Shown: positions 33,950-44,949 of the stretch, in pieces
Position numbering within the stretch: position 1 is the stretch's first letter
Layout of the letters: each line of letters opens with the position of its first letter
Notes under the pieces: generated by a model
Database searches by the model: none
Told to the model about the DNA's origin: nothing
Seen by the model: only the letters and a program-made list of their open reading frames with translations
From: Takakia lepidozioides
Lineage: Eukaryota; Streptophyta; Takakiopsida; Takakiales; Takakiaceae
Length of the DNA: 64,000 nucleotides
Direction: 5' to 3'
NCBI GenBank assembly: GCA_030704615.1
Contig: CM060732.1
Coordinates: 48,651,053 to 48,715,052, forward strand
Position numbers and translations under genes: made by a program

Positions 33950-35310
33950 CTACGATAAATGTTAAGAAAATTTTACTCCCCTACTTGTGCACACTAGCAA
34001 ATGTTAAGTGTTATTTGTTAACAAATGTTTACTCCCCTCTTTGTTAATTTGCCCTCCATAAATGTTAAGTGTACCATAAAGGCTTCATCTAAGAGGAGAA
34101 AATAGTATAGGTTCCAACTAGATTATGATAAGACTCCATCTTAAAACATAACCAATCAGAAGACCAGAAAGTAAGTGGGAGGTAATACTAAAGTGAATAG
34201 ATGAAACAAGTGCATATACAACATTTCGAGACGATATATCCAGGAGGTTATTTCTGAGATACAACGAATGTATGTTCAGCATTTTGAGACTTGACATGCA
34301 GGATGTTTTTCAGAGACGAGATCACTTTGTACCCCCAATTCATTTGGCCAGTTTGGGAAGTTCAGGCACCCCCACACTTCGGGAAGAGCCACTCTGTGGG
34401 GTCATGGGAGGCTTGGAGATAAGGAAGTGGGTTAATGGGAGTAGACAAATGACTCTAAGGTGGTTGGAGTGGCCAATGGGCTTGCAGGTAGGAGTGATGC
34501 GAGTGTAGTTAAATTCTTGAAATACCTATGCAGTTTTCTTTTTGGTTGTTGATAGGTAGGCGCACCCACGTATGATTAGATAGATGTGTTGTACTAATAA
34601 GTCGATTAATAAAGACAACTCACAAAAACAAAGAGAGAATATAATATATTACACTTTTATTTCACAAGTGTTATTCTCATATTTTGTACATTTGTTAAAT
34701 GATACATTCTGTAAATGTTAATGTGCTACGACTAAACCCTTCATAAACTGTTAATGTGTTAACCTTGTCTAAATGTTCTTTCTTTTCTACTCCCGACTCT
34801 TAACATTTATCCAGGGCAGACTGTAGTGGTGCCGGTGCAGATAGCTGCAGTGAGTTTGCTTCATCAATTTTTGCAGGATGCGATATTGCAGGTTACTGGG
34901 TGAGGGTCTTTTGAGAACAGCCAAATGCAATTACACGGCAACTACAACAGTCAATTAGAGTTCTTTGAAACCCCTGTGGGATTATTTGTCATGTTCAGGA
35001 TTCATTGATGTGGCAAAAAGCCCACAGAACCAGCGCTTGATTCAATTCTGAATGAGCAAGCACGGTACCCTGCACCTGCCTACAAACATGAGTTTCACAA
35101 TCCTTGTAAATTCCTCGTTCAAAACTTAAGAGTAGTGCCATAAAAGCATTATGAAACCACCCAGTAAAGAAACAAGGAGAAACCCATGGAAATAAAATGT
35201 GTTACTCATAACGGAGGGCGGTAAGAGAGAGAAAATGAGATTATTAAATCATAGAAAAGTCAATAAGAAAGAATGTTCAGGTGGGCCTTGGCCTTGTCCT
35301 TAGTCCTATA
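33950..35310. other. Intergenic, no gene supported
   Basis: AT-rich stretch with several short repeats of AAATGTTAA (33950-34080 and 34680-34810) on both sides of 34100-34650. No protein-like frame. Confidence 0.4.
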
Positions 35311-35311
35311 T

Positions 35312-35560
35312 CTAATTGGGTTTAATGTCAGGTCCTTCAACTCTGAACCAAAATTGGGCAGGGTAATGAAGAGATACTCCCCATATACAGTCTTGCAGAA
35401 ACTCTGCTGCAGATAATGCCTCCTTACTCCCACTTGTCTTCATAACTGTTGAAGAGGGCTGCATCGGTACGTCTGCATATAGCTGAACTCTTGCCACTTT
35501 AGATGCAAGAACCAGATCAGAGAAAATAGAGGCAATGGATCCCAGACTCCATCGAGGTCA
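35312..35560 (-). other. Unrecognised short frame
   Basis: A minus-strand frame ending at 35312 has ARVQLYADVPMQPSSTVMKT and WGVSLHYPAQFWFRVEGPDI. Composition is protein-like, but no family was recognised and no start or neighbour exon can be assigned. Confidence 0.2.
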
Positions 35561-37023
35561 GCAATTTTCAGCCAGATACATGCGCTGCTGTGCAAGTGAG
35601 CAGATGATGGTGCCAAGTTGGAAGACTTCTATTTGGTATTTATTGGACGTTGCTTGTCCCAAATATGGCTCCATATAAGTGACCAAATTCTAACAGTCAG
35701 GTGTCTGGCAGGGGTGATCTATTCAGGAAATGGAGCAGCAGGATGGTTCACACGTCTGTGTGATACTTGAAGCTGGATCATCTGTTCCCATGTAGTGGAA
35801 CCCAGTGGGGATGGCAGCGTGTTCAGGCGTTCTCCTGAGCATGCATGTGGACTCCATACCCAAGGTCTCATCTTCGAGTTTAGGGCATACAAGAGGTGTC
35901 ACATCATACAGCAGAGTAAGGGGCTGGGCTGTGGAGCTGAAAGCAGCACGCCTTTCGGCAATGTGCCAAGGACAGAGTCCCTTGCAAATTCTGGCTTTGG
36001 CACCTCTCACCACCTCAGGGATGCCACATAATTTAGGTGATGACAAGAAACTCTTTGCAGTTTTGTTTCTTTGGGTCGCTCTGTTGTACGTACTGTAGGA
36101 TCCAGGCTTAGGATTTTTCTCTGAGCTATCCAGCAGAACCAATATAATCTGGTTGAAGTAGGCAAGAAAGCACACATGATAATCAGACGAGCGATAATTG
36201 TTGTATCTCGCATGAAGGTAAGCGCTGGAGCATGGAACAGCGCTGGCAGGAGTTCTTTAAGGATCCTTCACAATGGGACATCTGTGATGGCAAGGTGCTA
36301 CTTCTTTCATGTATGATGTGAAGAAGTTCGTCTGTTCTGCAAAAGTTGCTCTTATTGGCAGTAGAGAGGTTGTTTTTCCTATTCCCATGGGTTTTCCCGG
36401 TGTTTACGAGATACTTGGGAGGGTCGGCTTGGTTCCTAGGAGGCCATGTTTAAAACTACGGCTACTCAGCTGCACTGTGGTGGTTTTCACAGACCAATCC
36501 AAGCTCATTGAACTACAAACACAAGCAGCAGACACAAGAGGTCCTTTGGATTGATGGTTGGTTGAATCCACCTTGGGTGAAAGAAAAGCTAGCGGCTACC
36601 ACAACACAAGGTCAAGCAAAATGTGGTGAGGGTACCTTCTTGTTCAACACAGTAGGCCTATTTCGTCCTCTTATCAGAGACGATCCTAATTTTCCTTGTG
36701 GAGTTTGTAAAGTAGCTCTGTGTTCTGAGTGTTTTTATATGTTACTGCCAATGGGATAATATGCAAACATCCAACAACACAGGAGAAGTTTTGGAAGAAT
36801 AAATTCTTTTTACCCTGTACATGGTAATACAATTGTGGCAGAAGGCTGAATGCCTGTTAAGAAGCAGACAACACATGGATTTAAACGCTTTCTTCCAGAA
36901 TTGACATCCTCCCTCCCTCCCAATAGATTTTTCAAAGTGTCAGCATTGAGCATAAGAACCAGTGTTTGAAGAAAGTTAGGGTGCTTGATAGATAAATTTG
37001 AGGTTGCCTTTGTCAGCTACTAG
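35560..37023. other. Upstream region of the PPR gene, no gene supported
   Basis: Open frames on both strands around 35720-36175 have no domain and overlap each other; they look like chance. The last few hundred bases should contain the promoter and 5' UTR of the PPR gene. Confidence 0.4.
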
Positions 37024-37236
37024 CAGCAAGGGGAGAATCTATTCATTATCGTTGCCAAGGCAGGGGTAGCTGAAGGATGCAGGGATGGAGTGCGGGTCCA
37101 GATCCATCCTGGAGGGCTGGATTGCAAACAGAAGAGTACCAATGTGTGGATTGATAGCTACAAGAAACCTGCAAGGGTAGATGATCGACTGGATGCAGTA
37201 GCGGCAGCACAGTTGATCAAATCAGGCACCTCCACC

Positions 37237-39411
37237 ATGACCACTGCTTGTGAAAGAGGACAAAGAGAGGGAGTCCACAAGATCTCTTCTGGTGCTTCTG
37301 GGCATGTAAGGACACTATGTGAGACAGGACAACTGAAAGAAGCTCTTCAATGTTTGAAACATGGAGGCTTTTCAGTAGATTCAGATATGTATGTCTTCAT
37401 GTTGCATAAATGCATCAAGATGAAAGTCCTGGCAGCAGGAAAGCAGGTGCATGCACACATTATCCAAACTGGATTTAAGCCAACCATGTTTCTATACAAC
37501 ACCCTTATCAATATGTATGTCAAATGTGGGAGCATCGTGGATGCACACCGAGTGTTTGAGAAAATGCCTAAACGAGATATTTTTTCATGGACTATCTTGA
37601 TAGCAGGATATACCAAGCATGGGTGTGGTAAGAATGCCTTGGAGACCTATGAGCAAATGATGCGGGAAGGTGTTAAGCCCAACCAGGTCACGTTTGTCTG
37701 TGTTTGCAATGCATGTGCGAGCCTGGCAGCCCTGGAAAAGGGAAAAGAGCTCCATGCTGACATCATTAAAGCTGGGATTGTACCAAATATAATTCTGAAG
37801 AATACCCTCGTGGACATGTATGCAAAATGCGGGAGCCTCCAGGACGCAAAGGAAGTGTTTGACACTATGGGTGAACGTGATGTCATTTCATGGAGTGCAA
37901 TGATTGCAGGATATGCCCAGCATGGGTGTGGGATGGAGGCTTTGGAGACCTATGAGCAAATGATGCAGGAAGGGGTGCAGCCGGACCAGTTCACATTTGT
38001 TTGTGTTTGCAATGCATGTGCGAGCCTGGCTGCCCTGGAGAAGGCCAGAGAAGTCCACTGCAACATCATGAAAGCTGGAATTGTACCAAATATGTTTCTG
38101 CATACTACTGTCGTGAACATGTATGCCAAATGCGGGAGCATTGAGGATGAAAAGGGAGTGTTTGACAGTATGGCTGAACGAGATGTGGTGTCCTGGAGTG
38201 CAATGATAGCAGGATATGCTCATCATGGATGTGGGATCGAGGCTTTGGAGACCTATGAGCAAATGATGCGGGAAGGGGTGAAACCAGACCAGGTCACGTT
38301 CGCTTGCGTTTGCAATGCGTGTGCGAGCCTGGCAGCCCTGGAGAAGGGCAGAGAGGTGCATGCTTACATCAGGGAAGCTGGAATTGAACCAAATATGATT
38401 CTGAATACTACCCTCATGGACATGTATGCCAAATGCGGGAGCATCAAGGATGCAAAGGGAGTGTTCGACAGTATGGCTGAACGAGATTTGGTGTCATGGA
38501 ATGTGATGATTGCAGGATATGCCCAGCATGGTTGTCATAGGGAGGCCCTGGAGCTATTTGAAGGAATGCAAAAGGAAGGCTTCAAGCCGGACAGTACCAC
38601 CTTTATATGTATTCTCTCTGCATGCAGCCATGTTGGCCTAGTGGATGAAGGCAGACACTACTTCAATTCCCTGAGTCAAGATCATGGCCTGACTCCTAGA
38701 GTGGACCACTTTGGCTGCATCGTGGACCTTCTTGGTCGTGCAGGGCAATTGAATGAGGCTGTGGACTTTATTAACAAAATGCCAGTCCAACCAGATGCTG
38801 TGGTGTGGAAAGCCTTGCTTGGTGCCTCCAGAATTCATCGGAATGTGGAGGTGGCAGAATGTGCAGCAAAACCTATTCTCAAGTTGGATCCACAGGACGC
38901 TACGACTTATGTGTTGCTATCAAATGTCTATGCTGCAGCTGGCAGGTGGGATGATACTGCAAAAGTGAGAAAAATGATGAAAGTCAGAGGTGTCAGAAAG
39001 GACCCAGGTCGCTGCTGCATTGAGGTCGGCAATGGGTTTCACACATTTGTTGTAGATGACAAATTGCATCCACTAATCGGGGAAATTCAGGCTGAGCTGA
39101 GAAGATTGTCTTTGCAGATGAAGGAGGCAGGGTATGTGCCTGACACACGTTTTGTATTGCATGATGTGGAGAAGGACCAAAAGGAAATTTCACTTTGCCA
39201 CCATAGTGAGAGGCTGGCCATTGCTTTTGGACTGATCAGCACGTCCCCAGGGACTCCTCTTCGCATCATCAAGAACCTTCGGGTCTGTGGTGACTGCCAC
39301 ACTGCCACCAAATTCATCTCAAAGATTGTTGGGCGAGCAATTTTTGTTCGGGATGCGAACCGTTTTCACCACTTTGAAGATGGAGTTTGTTCATGTGGGG
39401 AGTACTGGTGA
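37237..39411 (+). CDS. PPR protein of the E/DYW class
   Basis: DYW-class PPR proteins bind single RNA sites in plastids or mitochondria and edit C to U through the DYW deaminase domain. From ATG 37237 the protein has 724 residues: a short N-terminus, a P-L-S tract of about a dozen PPR motifs (for example TLVDMYAKCGSLQDAKEVFD and VSWSAMIAGYAHHGCGIEAL), an E region (LLGRAGQLNEAVDFINKMP; VVWKALLGASRIH), a PG-box-like stretch (DPGRCCIEVGNGFHTFV) and a DYW domain of about 95 residues. Deaminase ligands His656 and Glu658 (HSE) and Cys684/Cys687 (CGDC) are present. The last triplet is EYW, not DYW. The frame is open from 37024 but has no ATG before 37237, so an upstream exon or targeting peptide may be missing. 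Intronless. Confidence 0.9.
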   Translation: MTTACERGQREGVHKISSGASGHVRTLCETGQLKEALQCLKHGGFSVDSDMYVFMLHKCIKMKVLAAGKQVHAHIIQTGFKPTMFLYNTLINMYVKCGSIVDAHRVFEKMPKRDIFSWTILIAGYTKHGCGKNALETYEQMMREGVKPNQVTFVCVCNACASLAALEKGKELHADIIKAGIVPNIILKNTLVDMYAKCGSLQDAKEVFDTMGERDVISWSAMIAGYAQHGCGMEALETYEQMMQEGVQPDQFTFVCVCNACASLAALEKAREVHCNIMKAGIVPNMFLHTTVVNMYAKCGSIEDEKGVFDSMAERDVVSWSAMIAGYAHHGCGIEALETYEQMMREGVKPDQVTFACVCNACASLAALEKGREVHAYIREAGIEPNMILNTTLMDMYAKCGSIKDAKGVFDSMAERDLVSWNVMIAGYAQHGCHREALELFEGMQKEGFKPDSTTFICILSACSHVGLVDEGRHYFNSLSQDHGLTPRVDHFGCIVDLLGRAGQLNEAVDFINKMPVQPDAVVWKALLGASRIHRNVEVAECAAKPILKLDPQDATTYVLLSNVYAAAGRWDDTAKVRKMMKVRGVRKDPGRCCIEVGNGFHTFVVDDKLHPLIGEIQAELRRLSLQMKEAGYVPDTRFVLHDVEKDQKEISLCHHSERLAIAFGLISTSPGTPLRIIKNLRVCGDCHTATKFISKIVGRAIFVRDANRFHHFEDGVCSCGEYW
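37680..38420 (+). repeat. Three near-identical blocks within the PPR tract
   Basis: The block VCNACASLAALEK recurs three times (near 37700, 38005 and 38310), about 303 bp apart, with the same flanking motifs (ETYEQMM before, NMYAKCGS or DMYAKCGS after). The unit corresponds to one P-L-S triplet. High identity between neighbours indicates recent internal duplication or gene conversion. Confidence 0.85.
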
Positions 39412-39549
39412 AATGATGTTTCTCTTTGTAAAGTGTGAGTGTTTTTGCTCATTGATTCAAATCAGCAGCTGCTGGGTTCATTCACTGTTTCTTGGAATGT
39501 TGGCTATCAATATCCATGCATATGAAGATATGTAAAGGGAGTGTTATAA

Positions 39550-39822
39550 AGAATATCTATGCAGCAGGTGGCTGATGGCACAATACTGCACAGAGGTGTG
39601 AAAAATGATGGAAGTCTGAGATGTCAGAAAGCAGCCCGATCGCTGCTGCATTGAGGTTGGCCAACGGGTGCAGAAGGAGCAAAAGGAATCATCTCTTTGG
39701 TGCTGGCCATTGCATTTGGGTTAATCAGTGCAACCAGAGATGCCTTTTCATGACATCAAGAGACTTCAGGTGTGGGGTTGACTGCAACATGCCACCAACT
39801 GTGTTTCAGAGAGTGCCAGCAT
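39550..39822 (+). pseudogene. PPR gene relic, C-terminal part
   Basis: Directly downstream of the intact gene the DNA repeats its 3' part in decayed form: GCAGCAGGTGGCTGATGGCA against the E region, TGGAAGTCTGAGATGTCAG, CGCTGCTGCATTGAGGT, GGCCATTGCATTTGG and a final GACTGCAACATGCCACCAA against the CGDCHTATK coding part. Many indels and lost segments. It looks like the end of an older tandem copy of the PPR gene. Confidence 0.75.
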
Positions 39823-39829
39823 AATTTGG

Positions 39830-42800
39830 GGTACCTTTGACAATGAGCACATAGTGACATCTGGGCATTGCCCCAGAATGGGCTGTGCATAGAGTTATAT
39901 ATACACAAGACTTGCTTTGCTTTTCTTTCCTCGCGACATACCAATGCAAGTCATAAAGATGATACATCAATGTATATTTCCTAGGGTGAAACATCAAAAT
40001 AAACCACATCTGGTGCCTGCATTAGTGTTCATGGCTGCAGCAGCCTCCTGGATCAAGATTAGCAAGAGGGACTTGGGCTGCTTGGCCCTGGTTTCTCTAC
40101 TTTCAAAGTCAATGGCCACAAGGCTATGGCAAACATCGTCTCATGCTCATGCGGACGTTCTCTACTTTCAAAACAATACTTGGTTGAGTAAGCTATTCAG
40201 GCAATGGATTTTACACTACTAAAGACTGCTACCTGCCACAACTCTCTAGAATTCAGCTGTCCTATTTGGCACTTCCCTGTGCCACATGGGGCAGCCCTGA
40301 CCATGTGTGGACAACAGATATGTTACCTCTGCAGATAGTGATGCCACATCGGACATATATAGTTATGTACCTGCAACTTTGAATGAAGAAGTTAAACATC
40401 TGGAAACAAGCCTTAGTAAGAATCTTACATCTGAATATACTGTCTAGCCCTTATTATTAGTTATGTCCTTTCCCATTGGACTTTCTCACCAGATTGCGAT
40501 GACAGAGAAGGCACGGAAATTGGAACAGTCCAAGCTAGTGTTCCAATTCACCAAGTTTCTGCTGTTGAGCCACACCACCAAGTTCCTGTTGTCGAGCTCC
40601 CCAAAGGTTGAATTTTTCATCCTTCACTCTGGCCAGACTCTTGAAATTAGTGTTCAGTCAGAAGTTTTATCCCTTCACTAGTTGAGCAATTATCTCCTTT
40701 TCTGATTTGGGTTGCTGATGGCGCTTTATGTTCCATGTAGTTGGCATTTTGAAAGCACAGGTTGCTGGCTGGGGTGCTAAAACATTAGCAGCTAGTATCA
40801 TGAAAAGCTCATGAAGGTTGCTAGAAGAGGACTTGAGTGGTGCAGACCTCGCATTGAGGTCACTTCAGAATATTTCCTATCACTTGGCATTAAGGTTTTT
40901 GGGCACCGCAAGGTGCTTCTTTCTGGGATATAATGTCTTGATGCGGACTCTGGTATTGACGATTAGTCTCATCCTATGGAGCAGAGGGACTCCAGACACC
41001 CCACACCGTCGCCGCTTTAGGGCGGGTAGAAACTCCTCTGTTGTACTTTCCCCACCTGCACATTGGCTCCAATGAATGATGTACTCGAGGTAGATTCCCT
41101 TTTTTTTTTTGGGAGTGGAGATATGGAGGGCGCCATCCTTTGGAAGAGAAATGAAAGACCACATAAGCTTTAGGCAAATGCATGGGGTTGTAGAGGAGGG
41201 CATTACCCTACCTGCTCAGGAATGTCACAGCCATGCCAACAGAAAGATCTCATCATTGGAGAGATGTTGAGAAGAACGCAGCTAGAAAGAGGCTTATGGT
41301 GAGATTTAATTGTAGTGAGATCGATAGAAGTGTTGGATTCAAAGTATGTGCTGAAAGCTACATCTTTGGGTTCTGAGTGCAACTCGTAGCAGTCACTCCA
41401 ATTTAGAAATATCCGCAATCGCTGCACCAATTTGACAATGTGAAGAAGCTTGTGAACCCATGGATGGAGGTTCGTGTGCATGGAGGTCTGAGCACAGGGC
41501 CCTACAGGCATTACAGAAAGAGGTGATTTAGAAAGTGAATAGCTGTCTTCCAAATAGGTAGTTATAATCTATTCATATGAAGAATGGACTAGATTGGATT
41601 GAATGGGTACATTACCTCCTTACATGTATATCCAACATTGAAACTTGTTGGCATTGAATAAACATGTGATCTGTCCCTTTCTTGTTATATGTGAATCTAC
41701 AGTTTTTAGGTGTACCATGTGTTCAATGGACAAACAAGGGATACTTTGTAGTATTTCCACAATGGATGTCGAAACATTGACTTGAATTGTCTTCATTTTA
41801 TGACATGTAATGTCAGTTACTTTTACCTTATTGTTTTGTCGGCGCAAATCTAACCGGGAGTGGCCATTTTTCCCCAATCTGATATATTTCCATATTAGTG
41901 TACTAGAGAGAGGAATCAAGCATGGAGTCTGTTAATTCCACAAGGATGGCATCCATAGGCTCGAGTTGAAGAAATCAAAGGTTTTCTCCTCTCCTCTTAG
42001 TTGGTCACTGTGCTACTACAGTAAAGAAGTCATTCGACTTGCAAAGGACACGGACCAGTGAACCCAGTCACTGGGCCCCAGCACTTCATCTGGTATTTTA
42101 TTCATCTCTTTCTAGCCTAAGCTTGGAACTGTCTTCGTTGCTGCATCTGGGAAGAGTCTTGGTCGCTGGAGTGCAGGATTGGATCTCTACATGCGCCTAA
42201 GGGCTGGCTGATCTCGGATCTAGCTTGTATGGATTCAATTACTGGAGGTTGCGCGCAATGTCAACAGCACTTCTGTAATAGTTTTGACTACCTGTGTGCA
42301 TGTGCACTTCGAAAACTATCTACATAAACAGTCATCGCTTACGTCACTGGCAACTTTTGCAGACACTCCAGCGAAATTGCAGTAGCTGACTACTTAGTCG
42401 ATTGATCGCAACCTCGTGGCTCTAGCTACAGAATCACAGTTCTTTCTTTCTCCCAACATAAAGCTTCAGTGTCAACTGTCAGCTCCACTCTCTCTCGGAA
42501 GTCTTGTTTCAACACAAACATGGACTAGCAGACGTATTGCAACGCTCCCTCCTTTCGCCATGACTTTTCAAACTAAGAGTAGTGTCATTTTTCTGCAGTC
42601 CGTGATCTGAACGTCATGCACTCGTCTTCCCCACGACGCAACGTGCCGCGGTCCCTACATTCTCCCCGCGGTCACCTGCGCAGACGCCGGCTTTTTTACC
42701 GAATTCTAATTCTACGTGCAAACGGAATGGGATATATCATTTTTGGGATTTTATTCGTGCACCCCAATTATTGAACTTTCAAATTCTCCAGCCTGTCAAA

Positions 42801-44070
42801 CTCGGAGAATGCTAGAAATGACGTAAGAACTTAATGCACACGTGCAACCTCTTACACGACGGTATGCCGGTTTCTGGCATGTCAAATCGTCCCCACCTTT
42901 TTTTGAGATTGATATGTAACTGAAGGAGTGTAAATTCTAGTAGGGGTTACACTGGGTTACATGGTGGGGAGTGTAAGGGCCAACTTCCATGTATGGCAGT
43001 CAGCCAAGATTGCACTAGATGACAAAAATGACACCTTGCTTCCATGTGTTAATTTTAGGCAACGCCCCATATCAATGACCAACATCCATGAGCCCAATAC
43101 ATGGGAATTTGGCGCCAGAGTTCATGGCATCAACGTCCGGGGAGAACTGGCGGCCAGTTACATGCTAGCCGACTGAATTCCAGAATTTCCGAATGAAATA
43201 TGAAACCTCAGGAAATGGATCCGAGGGGAAAAATGGCCGAAGCGGAAATCAACCGGGTGCCCTACTTTTAAGAAGGATATTTGCCTTTCCATTTCATTAC
43301 AGACAGGAAATCTGCCTTAGTTGGCAAGGCCGGATGGATTCCGGCCCTTTTTATATTACAAAAAACGGAAATGGCCGTCGAAGTCTGCCACATGGCAGAA
43401 TTCCAACGTGCTAGGCCGGGTTACATCCGAGGAAGGGCGTTTACGTGAAAAAATATTGAACTCAAGAGGGCGGTCCGCGGGCAAACCCTACTAAGTCTGG
43501 ACGTTGCTCTCAGAGCCCCAGCCCCACGCCTGCTTGCACTCGCTGCCTGCTATGCTGTCCACGCGGGTTCAATTCTGACCTCCATGTGGTTTTGAAGGCA
43601 TTGACAGGTCCAACTTCTATAAGGATACAATGTTCTTCACTTGTTTGAATTGCTTAAAACTGGTTGTGATTATTTCTTATTATTATTATTTACTTATTGT
43701 TGTGCATTTGACACTTGTGTTGTCAACCAGTTGATATTTATAAGGGCCGGATTTATAGCTGAACACAAAATAAATCATTAGGAATATTACCGGTTGTAAG
43801 GAATTTATCCCGGAAATTGACCGGGTATAGTTACCACTAAGGGGCAGCAACTGACTGCCCAACCCACTTAGCCGATTGCTGCTGGGAATGAGCGGCTACT
43901 GGCTGGTTCAACTGAAATTATTTCCCGGACGCTGCATGGCATAATCAGTAATCGCTTTTGACCCGTTGTACTAGGAAGGTTACCATGTCTCTTCTATCTG
44001 CTGTGAAAGTTACCTTTGTGCACATTGCTTGTAGGGACCCGCCACCTGGCTAGACCCACCACCCACCCTT
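39830..44070. other. Intergenic, no gene supported
   Basis: Read on both strands. Frames such as 40463-40681 (+) and 41203-41553 (-) lack any domain and look like chance. A TTA/ATT-rich run lies at 43676-43700. Several GGTTACA words occur near 42945-42960 and again near 45455-45480. Nothing else recognised. Confidence 0.4.
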
Positions 44071-44074
44071 TGCC

Positions 44075-44949
44075 ATTGAACTGCTAAAACTAGCTTGAAA
44101 ACAACCCTAATTTTCAATTCAATTGAATTGTCGGCACAAGATTCAATTGAATTGCGAATTGGCAATTCAATTGAATTGTGAATTTGCAAATCAGTTGAAT
44201 TGCCAATTCGCAAATCAATTGAATTGTAATCTATAATTTTTAACTTATTTCTGTATATAATATATAATATATAAATGTATATGTATATATTCAAATTATA
44301 CTTATACACATATAAGAGTATAAGCTAAAAATACATGTTGCCTGTCTATTCTTGCTGCCCCTCTTTCTTGTGCCCTTGAGGAAATTGGGGAGTTGTGAAG
44401 CCAACCTCAGCCTCAGCCAGAAAGGGAGAGCTAGAGAGGGAGAGAGATCGGCAGCTTCATGTGATTCAATGGCAAAAGAAACATGACTGGCCTTGAAAGA
44501 AACAGACAAAATCAAACCTGACAATTGTTGAAAGGCTTCCCCTGCATCATCATGTAGTCCCCTAATACTAGTATCTGGCCGAGGACAAAGAAAACAAATG
44601 ATAAGTTCATCTTGAGAATTATCAAAAATAATATTGTTTCGATACCCTTACAAAGGTATCATGTTGAAGTTGGGATGTGTGTTCCATATAAGTTTAATAT
44701 ATCAAACTCTTACAAGTTGATACTCTTACATTGGTATCATGTTTGGTATATGTACAAAGGATTGACAGAGGGACAACAAGAATAGACGGGCAACATGCAT
44801 TTTTAGCTTATACTTTTGTATGCATATATGTATAATTTAAATATGTATATATATATACAATATATACAGAAATAAGTTAAAAATTATAGATTACAATTCA
44901 ATTGAATTGCAAATTAGGGTTGTTTTCAAGCTAGTTTTAGCAGTTCAAT
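44075..44949. mobile_element. Long inverted-repeat (foldback) element
   Basis: The left arm from 44075 (ATTGAACTGCTAAAACTAGC...) and the right arm ending at 44949 (...GCTAGTTTTAGCAGTTCAAT) are reverse complements. The match continues inwards for about 200-290 bp per arm, up to about 44365 and from about 44742, where both have GTTGCC(T/C)GTCTATTCTTG. The middle (about 370 bp) is unique. The left arm is longer because it holds extra copies of a 16-bp palindrome. No coding frame. The structure fits a non-autonomous foldback or MITE-like element; a target duplication was not resolved. Confidence 0.8.
44115..44227. repeat. Cluster of the 16-bp palindrome CAATTCAATTGAATTG
   Basis: Perfect copies at 44115-44130 and 44163-44178, and variants near 44141, 44190 and 44214, spaced 20-26 bp. 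Further copies sit in the other arm at 44894-44909 and as a variant at 44941-44956. Each copy is its own reverse complement. Confidence 0.85.

Noticed and set aside
35723-36175. 150-residue minus-strand frame upstream of the PPR gene
   Set aside because: No domain, overlapping open frames on the other strand, composition like random sequence.
37090-37236. Extension of the PPR protein to a GTG start
   Set aside because: A plant nuclear gene is expected to use ATG; the first in-frame ATG is at 37237. The extension may be 5' UTR or part of an upstream exon.
37888-38361. Minus-strand frame of 157 residues inside the PPR gene
   Set aside because: It is the antisense shadow of the repetitive PPR tract.
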